From positions 226,968 to 290,967 of the forward strand of contig NZ_BSTM01000007.1 in assembly GCF_030269515.1 (NCBI RefSeq): a stretch of DNA of 64,000 nucleotides. The letters run 5' to 3'. Of this stretch, positions 48,023 to 54,861 are shown one piece after another; the first letter of the stretch is position 1; every line of letters begins with the position of its first letter. The stretch comes from Actinomadura sp. NBRC 104412 (GTDB lineage: Bacteria; Actinomycetota; Actinomycetes; Streptosporangiales; Streptosporangiaceae). The notes under the pieces were generated by a model. That model had not been told where the DNA came from. It did no database searches and saw nothing but the letters and a program-made list of their open reading frames with translations. Both the position numbers and the translations under genes were made by a program.

Positions 48023-48347
48023 TCATGATTGCGTAGGGCTCTCTGGCACGGCGCCGTGCGCCTCGGCCACCGCGTTGATCCGCTCGGCCGTGACGAAGTC
48101 GAGTTCGGTCACTACATCGCCGGCCGTGTGGGTGGTCATGGTGAAGGCGCAACCGGTCCCATCTGATGTCGATGTCGGGGCGGTGTTCCATCTCGACGGC
48201 GACGCGGGCGACCTCGGCCACGATCCGCGTCGCCGTGTCGTACTCGACGGCGAAGGTCCGGCTGATCTGCGACGTGTCGCCCGTCCAGCCGGTCGCGGCG
48301 AGCCGTTCGGCGACCTGTTCCGCGGACAAGGGGGTCCTGAGGCTCAC
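48023..48347 (-). pseudogene. Pterin-4a-carbinolamine dehydratase with a one-base frameshift
   Basis: Read from the GTG at 48347 the frame gives MSLRTPLSAEQVAERLAATG, then VEMEHRPDIDIRWDRLRL; after about 48145 the frame turns to nonsense (HHDHPHGRRC). In the next frame the family sequence resumes as TMTTHTAGDVVTELDFVTAE and RINAVAEAHGAV, ending at the stop 48023-48025. Together they give a full dehydratase of about 107 residues (span 325 bases, one more than a multiple of three), including the EHRP and TTH motifs. One extra base near GTGAAGG (48141-48147) explains it. The enzyme would recycle tetrahydropterin or act with DCoH-like roles. It could be a real pseudogene or a sequencing error. 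Confidence 0.85.
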
Positions 48348-48399
48348 GTGTGGTTGCCCTCGCTGGTCGGCGGGGCTTCCGGGGTCCATAAACGAGACT

Positions 48400-48430
48400 G
48401 GCGCCCGCCTCCCTGGGGAGGTCGGGCGCC
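48400..48430 (-). terminator. Strong hairpin after the XRE-TPR gene
   Basis: GGCGCCCGCCTCC and GGAGG-T-CGGGCGCC pair with a CTGG loop and a single bulged T. It lies 14 bases beyond the stop of the XRE-TPR gene and before the dehydratase gene, on the minus strand, and is followed there by AGTCTCGTTTA. Confidence 0.75.
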
Positions 48431-48444
48431 GGTGCATCGCGGTG

Positions 48445-49641
48445 TCAGCGTAGCTCAGCGGCGAGGCGCGTGAGCCGCTGTGATCCGATCCGGGTGGCGA
48501 GCGCGTCAAGCTCCTCGGCCGTCCGCATGGCTTCGCTGTGTTCACCGGCCTGCCGATAGGCGCGGGCGAGCTGGTACACGAAGTCGCCCGCCCATTCGGC
48601 GCCTCGCATCACGGAGGGGAGCTTGGCCAGTCCCTCGGTGAGAACGCCGATCGCCTTGCGGTTGTAAGCGGGTTGGTGTCTGCCGAGGTGCCGCCACGCC
48701 TGCCCCCGGTGCAGCTCAAAGAACCCGTCAACCTGGTAGTACAGCCATGGCGGTGTTTCGTCGGCCCTCTCCCTTGCCTGCTCGGCGTGTTCGTCGGCGA
48801 GGTCAAGGAGCCGATCGGCCTCGGCGGCGTCGCCGAGGACGGCGTGAGCACGCGCTTCCTGCGAGGCGGAGATGGCGACCTGGCCGGGCCAGATCGCGGG
48901 GGCACGGCGGGCGGCTTGGCGGAGCCCAATGACAGTGCCGACCTGGCCGCGCTCCCACGCGATCTGGCCCTGAAAGCCCATGACCTCCGAGACGAGATCG
49001 GCGTCATCCGACTCGGTGGCGTGCCGCAATGCGCGGTCCAGGAGGGCAGAGGCCCTGCCGTAGCGACCAGTGCTGATGTGAAGCCAGCCGAGAAACTGCG
49101 TCCACTGCCCGGTGATCCCGACGAGTGCGGGGCGGTGCTTGCCGGCTGCGCCGGTGAGGATCTGCTCGACGGCTTCGAGTTGGGCGTGGACGGCGGGCAG
49201 GATGGCGGCGGACCCGATGGCGTCTTCAAGACGGCGCTGTGCGGCCAGGACGACCGCGAGAGACTTCAGGACGGCGCTGTCCACACGCAGCGGATGCTTG
49301 GCGACGTAGTCGAGGCGGTCTTCGTCGTCGGGCGTAAAGGCGCCGTTGAGGCCGTCAGTTCGCCACAGGGACGGCGCCGCAGCCCCGAACAACTCGGCCT
49401 CGCTGAGGCCCGTCACGCGGGCGTACAGCGCCCGGTACGGGTGCCGGGGACTGGGCACGGCTTTGCCCGCCTCCCACGCCTTGATCATGTCGGTAAGGGA
49501 TTTGACGTGCGCGACCCTTGGTAGCTCGCCAGGCGTGGCGGCGGCACGCATCCGCCGGGCTAGGTCCGCACGCGACCAGTACGGGTCCGCTTCGCGCGCC
49601 GCGCGCAGGCGCGCGCCGATGGCCTTGTTCTCGGCTGACAT
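48445..49641 (-). CDS. XRE-family regulator with C-terminal TPR domain
   Basis: A 398-residue protein. Residues 1-75 contain a helix-turn-helix of XRE type (IGARLRAAREADPYWSRADL, later VKSLTDMIKAWEAGKAVPSP, the last being the typical third helix). Residues 110-395 are consecutive helical hairpins with TPR spacing (RYGRASALLDRALRHATES, QEARAHAVLGDAAEADRLL, YQLARAYRQAGEHSEAM). This layout resembles RRNPP-type peptide receptors, although XRE-TPR proteins are very abundant in actinomycetes and few have known ligands. It is divergent from the HemB/HemC-like genes, which it may control. ATG at 49641 is used. Confidence 0.82.
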   Translation of the reverse strand: MSAENKAIGARLRAAREADPYWSRADLARRMRAAATPGELPRVAHVKSLTDMIKAWEAGKAVPSPRHPYRALYARVTGLSEAELFGAAAPSLWRTDGLNGAFTPDDEDRLDYVAKHPLRVDSAVLKSLAVVLAAQRRLEDAIGSAAILPAVHAQLEAVEQILTGAAGKHRPALVGITGQWTQFLGWLHISTGRYGRASALLDRALRHATESDDADLVSEVMGFQGQIAWERGQVGTVIGLRQAARRAPAIWPGQVAISASQEARAHAVLGDAAEADRLLDLADEHAEQARERADETPPWLYYQVDGFFELHRGQAWRHLGRHQPAYNRKAIGVLTEGLAKLPSVMRGAEWAGDFVYQLARAYRQAGEHSEAMRTAEELDALATRIGSQRLTRLAAELR

Positions 49642-49717
49642 GTTGCGATGCACCTCGGCCGGGATGGCGGGGGAGTCTCCCCTTCTCTCCCCCAGTGTGC
49701 CCCTAGATGTGCGACCT

Positions 49718-49732
49718 GTGAGATGGATTCAC
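49718..49732. promoter_or_regulatory. Candidate operator between the XRE-TPR gene and the Hem-like genes
   Basis: GTGA-N7-TCAC is an inverted repeat in the 167-base divergent region 49642-49808. A second stem, GGGGGAG with CTCCCCC (about 49668-49693), lies in the leader of the regulator gene. A role for either is inference. Confidence 0.35.
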
Positions 49733-49808
49733 TGAGCGTCAAGACACGACGGCCCCGGCGGCGGTACGAACGCCGGTACCCGGGGCCTGCCAGGAGGTGA
49801 GTCCCGGC

Positions 49809-50066
49809 ATGAACGATGGTACGACGGCCAGACTGCCCGCGGACGTCAGCGCGCGGTATCCGATTCCGGAGTACACCACGTGGTGGTGGGGTGATCACTG
49901 GAGCGCCGTCCATACCGGCGACGGCTCGGTGATCCGAGGCGACAAGTACCGGGACCTGGTGACCCGGTGCTTCCTGGAACGGACCCGGCGGCAGGGCATT
50001 GAGATGCGGGCCGGGGTGTACCTGCTGGGCGTCGGCGGCGACTACCCGTCCGGGCCCGGCGGTTGA
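49809..50066 (+). CDS. 85-residue protein of unknown function
   Basis: The ATG at 49809 is 11 bases after AGGAGG. The protein starts MNDGTTARLPADVSARYPIP, then EYTTWWWGDHWSAVHTGDGS with three consecutive tryptophans, and a basic helix (DLVTRCFLERTRRQGIEMRA). I do not recognise a family. It is the first gene of the run divergent from the XRE-TPR regulator and lies 81 bases before the HemB-like gene. No signal peptide or membrane segment is visible. Confidence 0.6.
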   Translation: MNDGTTARLPADVSARYPIPEYTTWWWGDHWSAVHTGDGSVIRGDKYRDLVTRCFLERTRRQGIEMRAGVYLLGVGGDYPSGPGG

Positions 50067-50147
50067 GAACCCGCGGCCCGTGGGCGCACCAGGCGCGTTC
50101 CCGGGTCGCGGCTACCTGGCTCGTCCTCGATCACTAAGGAGACGGTC

Positions 50148-50687
50148 ATGCAAGCACGTGTGCAGTGTCCGCGTCCCGACGCGCTGGTCATGGTGGTGCT
50201 GGTCCGCCAGGACGCGGACGGCCCATCCCGGATGCCGGTCCTCACCGTGCCCGAGCTGCCCGCCATGGCCCGGCACCTCGAACGTGTGGGCATACCCGCG
50301 GTGAAGGTGTTCGCGTCCCCTACGTCCCGCACCGGCGACGAGCGGGGCGGCGTGGCGGCCGACTCGCTGATGGCCCGCGCGGTCGCCACCCTGAAAGACG
50401 CCGCGCCGGGGCTGACAGTGATGACGGGAACGTGCCTGTGCTCGTGGACGAGCCTGGGCGAATGTCACCACACCGGCCGAGACGGCGCGATCGACCTGCC
50501 CGCCACAGTGGAGGCGCTCGCCGCCCAAGCGATCGCCCAAGCCGAGGCCGGCGTGGAAGTGATCGGCCCCGCGGCGATGGCGCCCGGCCAGGTCACCGCG
50601 TGCCGCCGCGCGCTGGACGAGACCGGGCACGGCCGGACGCAGATCATGCCGCACCTGGTCGTCTCCTCCGCCCTGTACGCGGGCTAG
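50148..50687 (+). CDS. HemB-like (porphobilinogen synthase) N-terminal two-thirds, catalytic lysine lost
   Basis: A 179-residue homologue of porphobilinogen synthase. Aligned by eye: MPVLTVPELPAMARHLERVG with the PGV..S.D region, GIPAVKVFASP with GI.SV.LFG.P, then TCLCSWTSLGEC, which keeps the three zinc cysteines in the exact C-x-C-x7-C spacing, and AIAQAEAGVEVIGPAAMAPG for the A.AGAD.VAPS.MMDG motif. At the first Schiff-base lysine (normally in SYAxKYAS) the sequence is MPHLVVSSALYAG, without lysine. The frame stops there; the homology continues in another frame at 50687-50872. It is unlikely to make porphobilinogen. The ATG at 50148 follows AAGGAG. Confidence 0.78.
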   Translation: MQARVQCPRPDALVMVVLVRQDADGPSRMPVLTVPELPAMARHLERVGIPAVKVFASPTSRTGDERGGVAADSLMARAVATLKDAAPGLTVMTGTCLCSWTSLGECHHTGRDGAIDLPATVEALAAQAIAQAEAGVEVIGPAAMAPGQVTACRRALDETGHGRTQIMPHLVVSSALYAG

Positions 50688-50695
50688 GGGCGGCC

Positions 50696-50872
50696 ATGGA
50701 CGCGGCCCCGGCCTCGGGAGCCCCGGCGGCCGAGCCCGACCGCGCCGTCGGGACGGGCTTGCAGATGGTGGCCGAGGGCGCCGATAGCCTCGCCTGCGGC
50801 GGTCCATCACTCATCTCACCTGCGACGATCAAGGGAACCTTCGATGACCATCACGCCGAGCACCCCCGCTGA
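50696..50872 (+). pseudogene. Out-of-frame continuation of the HemB-like gene
   Basis: In the -1 frame the codons from 50681 read GLGAAMDAAPASGAP, then GLQMVAEGADSLACGGPSLI, which aligns with the HemB stretch FR.AA.S.P...LD..EGAD..MVKP.LPYLDI. The lysine of VKP, the second Schiff-base residue, is glycine here. The segment ends at 50872, within the HemC-like gene, so even joined to the first part the protein (about 240 residues) lacks the last 80 or so of HemB. As an independent 58-residue ORF it would start at the ATG 50696 with GGGG upstream. Frameshift mutation, sequencing error and programmed shift are all possible. Confidence 0.55.
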
Positions 50873-51848
50873 TTCGCCGGCCGAGCGGTACTTCGCCGGC
50901 AGGCTGCCGGACCGGCCGCTACGGCTCGGCTGCCGCCGCTCGCATCTGGCCCGCGCCTACGCTCACCGCGTCGTCGATGCCCTGCACCGGGTCGCGCCGG
51001 GCCTGATGATCGAGCTGGTCGAGATCACCACGTCCGGGGACCGGTACAAGGGTGACCTGTCCAAGATCGGCGGCAAGGGCCAGTTCATGAAGGAGATCGA
51101 CCGGGCGCTCACCCTCGGCGAGGTCGACATGGCCATGCACGCCATGAAGGACGTGCCCGGCGACGTGCCGTTGCCCGAGGGTCTGGTGTTCGCCGCCTAC
51201 CTGGAACGCGAGGACGTACGTGACTGCGTGATCTGGCGGGAGGGATCCAAGTACGCCGGCATCGACGATCTTCCCCCGGGCGCGGCGATCGGGACCAGCG
51301 CGGTACGCCGCAAGGCACAGATCCTCCGGCATCGCCCGGATCTCCAGGTGGAGCGATTCCGCGGGAACGTCGTCCCCAGGATCGCCAAGCTCGACGAGTC
51401 CGATTATCTGGAGGGGATCGTGCTGTCGCGCGGCGGCGTGGTCGGTGTCGGGATGGATCACCGGATCGGGCAGGTCTTCACGATGGAGGAGATGTGCCCG
51501 GCGGTCGGCGCCGGGGTGGTGGGCGTGCAGTGCCGCAGGGCGGATGAGGGAATGGTGGAGTTGCTCCAGCTCATCGACCACGCCGAGACCCGTATCCACA
51601 TCACGGCCGAGCGGACGATGCTGCATGGCCTGCAAGGGCACTGCAACTCCCCGATCGCCGGGCACTGCCGCACCACCGAAGACGGACAACTGTCCCTGCA
51701 AGGCATGGTGTTCACCCGCGAGGGAGCGCACTTCGCCTACGCGCAGGAGTGGGACGCCCGGGATCGCGCGTTCGAGCTGGGCGCGTACGTGGCAGGGGTG
51801 CTCAACCGCAAGGGCGCCCGCGACATCATCGCCGGGATTCCGCACTAG
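50844..51848 (+). CDS. HemC-like hydroxymethylbilane synthase homologue
   Basis: A 334-residue homologue of porphobilinogen deaminase. Conserved: the N-terminal Arg/Ser in LGCRRSHLARAYA, the catalytic Lys-Asp in HAMKDVPGDVP, the double Arg in GTSAVRRKAQIL, the Arg in FRGNVVPRIAKLD, and the cofactor cysteine in LQGHCNSPIAGH. Altered: the arginine of AGLxRLG is missing (RGGVVGVGM) and the GQG turn reads GAG. It could therefore bind a dipyrromethane cofactor, but substrate handling may differ from the housekeeping enzyme. No hemA, hemD or hemE adjoins. The ATG at 50844 follows AAGGGA by seven bases and overlaps the end of the HemB-like reading frame. Confidence 0.8.
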   Translation: MTITPSTPADSPAERYFAGRLPDRPLRLGCRRSHLARAYAHRVVDALHRVAPGLMIELVEITTSGDRYKGDLSKIGGKGQFMKEIDRALTLGEVDMAMHAMKDVPGDVPLPEGLVFAAYLEREDVRDCVIWREGSKYAGIDDLPPGAAIGTSAVRRKAQILRHRPDLQVERFRGNVVPRIAKLDESDYLEGIVLSRGGVVGVGMDHRIGQVFTMEEMCPAVGAGVVGVQCRRADEGMVELLQLIDHAETRIHITAERTMLHGLQGHCNSPIAGHCRTTEDGQLSLQGMVFTREGAHFAYAQEWDARDRAFELGAYVAGVLNRKGARDIIAGIPH

Positions 51849-52029
51849 GGCGCAACACAGGCTGAGCAGGTGGTGAGCCCTCTGTCGGCCTGGACGGTGG
51901 CACCGCGCGAGGCGGTGACGGCTCTCGCCGAGGCCAGCGTGAAGCCTCGTCGGCGCGGCCTGCCGGCAAGCAGTCCGAGCGCCTGACGGCTCCGAACATC
52001 GCGGTGACCACTCTCGGAAGGAGACTGTG

Positions 52030-52146
52030 ATGAGTCGACGTGCCAAGCGGATATTCGCCGCGATCATCGCCACGGTTACCGCGCTGGTGCTGATCTGGCT
52101 GCCGACGGCCGCTCAGGCCGGCATCGCCCTCAACGCGCTCGACTAG
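52030..52146 (+). CDS. 38-residue secreted peptide precursor (candidate signal peptide plus octapeptide)
   Basis: The ATG at 52030 lies six bases after AAGGAG, a clear ribosome-binding site. The product starts MSRRAKR, has a hydrophobic core (IFAAIIATVTALVLIWLP) and a signal-peptidase-type AQA, leaving GIALNALD as the only residues after the predicted cut, followed by a stop. It is too short for most gene callers. It follows the HemC-like gene by 181 bases on the same strand. A very short secreted remainder beside an XRE-TPR regulator suggests a signalling peptide; a membrane-retained micro-protein is the alternative. Confidence 0.55.
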   Translation: MSRRAKRIFAAIIATVTALVLIWLPTAAQAGIALNALD

Positions 52147-52282
52147 CTAGCCCGCACGCTCAGGCGGCGAGGGTGAGCGTGGCACTGCCGGACATCCGCG
52201 ACGTGGGCCGCAAGGCCGTCGACGCTTTGCCAACTCGGAGCCGAGTGTTCTCGATGTGCCTTCCGAAGCCTGTAACGCCGGG

Positions 52283-53038
52283 TCAGGACAGCCCGTTCAG
52301 TTTGGCGATGCGGTTTTCGTACATGCGGAGGACGTCGGGGCGGGCGGCGTGTTTGCGCTCGTACTCGCGCAGCAGCTTCACCTGGTCGGACGACAGGCCG
52401 CGGAGGCGGGCGCGGAGCTGGGGCAGCGTGGCTTCGTCGTAGTTCGGCACCGGGAGTTCCGCGGCCAGCTTCTCGGCCTCGGCCGGGGCCGCCGGCTTCA
52501 CCTCGGGTTTCGGCTCGAACAGGGACTCATCCGGCTTCCCGGCGTCGCCCTCCGCCTTGCGGGCCTCCGGCTCCTTCCTGGCCTCAGGCTTCGCCTTGGC
52601 TTCGGGCTTCGGTTCGGGCCTGGCCTGGGGCTCGGTCTCGGGCTTGGTGTCGGGGACGGCCCGTGCGCTCGGCGCGGGAGCGGGTTTGCCCACGGAGATC
52701 TCGCCGGTGCCACCGGCGCCGGGCTTGGCGGGGGCATCGGCCGTCTTGCGGGGGCGGGAGGGCTCGGGCGCCGGCTGCTCGCCGCGCACCCGTTCCATCA
52801 CGCGTCCCACCACCTTCTCGGCGGTGTGCTGGACGTCGTCGCGCAGCCGTCCGATCACCGGGCGCACCCCGCCGCCCTCGGTGATCTCCTTGTAGTCCTT
52901 GGTCAGCCGGTCGCTCAGCAGCAGGGCCCGGCCGACGCCGAACATCGCCAGCCGGACCGCGTGCAGCGGGAGGTCACGAACCTGCTCGCCCACCGTCTCC
53001 TTCACCTGCTGCTTGAGGTGGCGCGGCGATCTCGTCAT
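52283..53038 (-). CDS. Rv1109c-like conserved actinobacterial protein
   Basis: A 251-residue protein. Residues 1-85 are helical ([20 protein letters not shown]), residues 90-190 are a Pro/Glu/Lys-rich linker with repeated KPEA and PEPK units, and the last 55 residues form a conserved helical end ([20 protein letters not shown] then [20 protein letters not shown]). This C-terminal motif and the place between xseA and ispH match Rv1109c, a family sometimes annotated as lipid-droplet associated. Function is unproven. The gene is divergent from ispH. Confidence 0.7.
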   Translation of the reverse strand: MTRSPRHLKQQVKETVGEQVRDLPLHAVRLAMFGVGRALLLSDRLTKDYKEITEGGGVRPVIGRLRDDVQHTAEKVVGRVMERVRGEQPAPEPSRPRKTADAPAKPGAGGTGEISVGKPAPAPSARAVPDTKPETEPQARPEPKPEAKAKPEARKEPEARKAEGDAGKPDESLFEPKPEVKPAAPAEAEKLAAELPVPNYDEATLPQLRARLRGLSSDQVKLLREYERKHAARPDVLRMYENRIAKLNGLS

Positions 53039-53264
53039 GTCTCCTTCTCCCTGCTACGACGGCACCGTGTGTCCACCCTCACTCTGCCGCATCGCCGCGG
53101 CACCGGCACCCCGGCCTAATGGAATTTTGGTCAACAAAGCCGTGCGCTGGGTCACATGGGCGGCTTCACCTGCGCGTACGTGCCAATACCCTGTCCCCCG
53201 GCAAGCATCCGCGGTGCCCTCACGGCCGGTACGGGACGCCTGCGGCGCCTCGTACGATGGGGCC

Positions 53265-54233
53265 ATGACCTCCGACAGCCAGCGCCGTGTCCTGCTCGCC
53301 AAGCCGCGTGGTTACTGCGCGGGAGTGGACCGGGCCGTGGAGACCGTCGAGATCGCCCTGGAGAAGTACGGGGCGCCCATCTACGTCCGCAAGCAGATCG
53401 TGCACAACGTGCACGTCGTGAAGACCCTGGAGGAACGCGGCGCGATCTTCGTGGACGAGACCGAGGAGGTGCCCGAGGGCGCCATCGTCGTCTTCTCCGC
53501 GCACGGCGTGGCGCCTGCCGTCCACGACGAGGCCAGGGGCCTGGGGCTGCGCACCATCGACGCGACCTGCCCGCTGGTGACCAAGGTGCACAAGGAGGCC
53601 GTCCGGTTCGCCAGGGACGACTACGACATCCTCCTGATCGGGCACGAGGGGCACGAGGAGGTCATCGGCACCACCGGCGAGGCGCCCGACCACATCCACC
53701 TGGTGGACGGCCCGGACGACGTCGCCAACGTCCAGGTCCGCGACCCCGACAAGGTCGCCTGGCTGTCCCAGACCACGCTGTCGGTGGACGAGACCATCGC
53801 GACGGTGGAGAAGCTGCGGGAGCGGTTCCCGAACCTGGTGGACCCGCCGTCCGACGACATCTGCTACGCCACGCAGAACCGCCAGACCGCCGTCAAGGAG
53901 ATCGCCGCCCGCGCCCAGCTCGTGATCGTGGTCGGCTCCACCAACTCCTCCAACTCCGTACGGCTGGTCGAGGTCGCCAAGGAGCACGGCGCCGACCGGG
54001 CCTACCTGGTCGACTACCCCGAGCACATCGAGGAGTCCTGGCTGGAGGGCGTCATCACGGTCGGCGTCACCAGCGGGGCCTCGGTGCCGGAGGAACTCGT
54101 CGAGGGAGTCCTGGAGTGGCTGGCGGCCCGGGGGTTCGCGGAGGTCGAGGAGGTCGAGTCCGTCCCCGAGAGCATGCGCTTCGCGCTGCCGCACGAGCTC
54201 CGCAAGGACCTGCGGACGCTGCCCGTCGTCTGA
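53265..54233 (+). CDS. ispH: 4-hydroxy-3-methylbut-2-enyl diphosphate reductase
   Basis: A 322-residue iron-sulfur enzyme for the last step of the MEP pathway, giving IPP and DMAPP. The three cluster cysteines are in [24 protein letters not shown] and [11 protein letters not shown]; the substrate motif [17 protein letters not shown] is intact. ATG at 53265 gives [20 protein letters not shown]. It is the ispH/lytB of the mycobacterial-type block. The product supplies the cis-prenyltransferase encoded elsewhere in the window. The gap upstream (53039-53264) holds the divergent promoters; no clear motif is seen. Confidence 0.96.
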   Translation: MTSDSQRRVLLAKPRGYCAGVDRAVETVEIALEKYGAPIYVRKQIVHNVHVVKTLEERGAIFVDETEEVPEGAIVVFSAHGVAPAVHDEARGLGLRTIDATCPLVTKVHKEAVRFARDDYDILLIGHEGHEEVIGTTGEAPDHIHLVDGPDDVANVQVRDPDKVAWLSQTTLSVDETIATVEKLRERFPNLVDPPSDDICYATQNRQTAVKEIAARAQLVIVVGSTNSSNSVRLVEVAKEHGADRAYLVDYPEHIEESWLEGVITVGVTSGASVPEELVEGVLEWLAARGFAEVEEVESVPESMRFALPHELRKDLRTLPVV

Positions 54234-54246
54234 GCCCCCGTCCGCC

Positions 54247-54861
54247 CTACTCGGCCTCTTCGCGGGCGACGCGGTGCCTGCCGACCGGGGGCTCCTCCCA
54301 GCGGACGGGGTTCTCGTTCTCCTCCTGCTCGAACAGGCGGCTGCCGCGCAACCGGCCGCGCAGCTCGCGCACGTTGCTCATCAGGCCGCGGGGCAGTGTG
54401 ATGGCCAGCACCAGCAGCGTGCCGCCGAACAGCCAGGACGCGTCGCGGGCCAGCGCGGACAGCACGCCCACCGAGACGCTGCGCAGGAGCGAGGGCTCGC
54501 CCAGGGCGGCGACCAGTTCCGCCAGGACGGCGGCGCCCAGGAACACCGCGGGCGGGCTGACGGCGAGCGTCAGCAGGTCGGCCTTGCGGGTGGCCAGCGC
54601 GGCCACGACGCAACCCGCGGCGAACCCCACCCCGGACAGGACGGGCAGGCCGAACCAGTGGGCACCCAGCGCCCCGGCGAGCCCGGCGGCGAACACCACG
54701 ACCACGCCGCCGCGCCCGGTCAGGGTGACGGGGCCTCCCCGGCTTCTCCGTGCCGGGACGGAGCCGCGTCCCCGGCCGCCCCGGCCCCGCTGACCTCGCA
54801 CACGTCCCCCTGCGTCCGGTGAGGCGCCCGCGGGCGCTTCGCGTACCGTCGGTGAACTCAT
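54247..54861 (-). CDS. DUF6542 four-helix membrane protein
   Basis: A 204-residue protein. A basic, Gly/Arg-rich N-terminal segment of about 50 residues is followed by four hydrophobic helices (GGVVVVFAAGLAGALGAHWF, LPVLSGVGFAAGCVVAALAT, PPAVFLGAAVLAELVAAL, ASWLFGGTLLVLAITLP) and a charged tail. This matches the DUF6542 family at the Rv1111c position next to ispH. The ATG at 54861 overlaps the rmuC stop (ATGA), which fixes the start. Function is unknown. Confidence 0.75.
   Translation of the reverse strand: MSSPTVREAPAGASPDAGGRVRGQRGRGGRGRGSVPARRSRGGPVTLTGRGGVVVVFAAGLAGALGAHWFGLPVLSGVGFAAGCVVAALATRKADLLTLAVSPPAVFLGAAVLAELVAALGEPSLLRSVSVGVLSALARDASWLFGGTLLVLAITLPRGLMSNVRELRGRLRGSRLFEQEENENPVRWEEPPVGRHRVAREEAE

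Noticed and set aside
51870..51986. 38-codon GTG ORF between the HemC-like gene and the micro-peptide gene
   Set aside because: No ribosome-binding site, no signal peptide and Arg/Ala/Pro composition typical of random high-GC frames.
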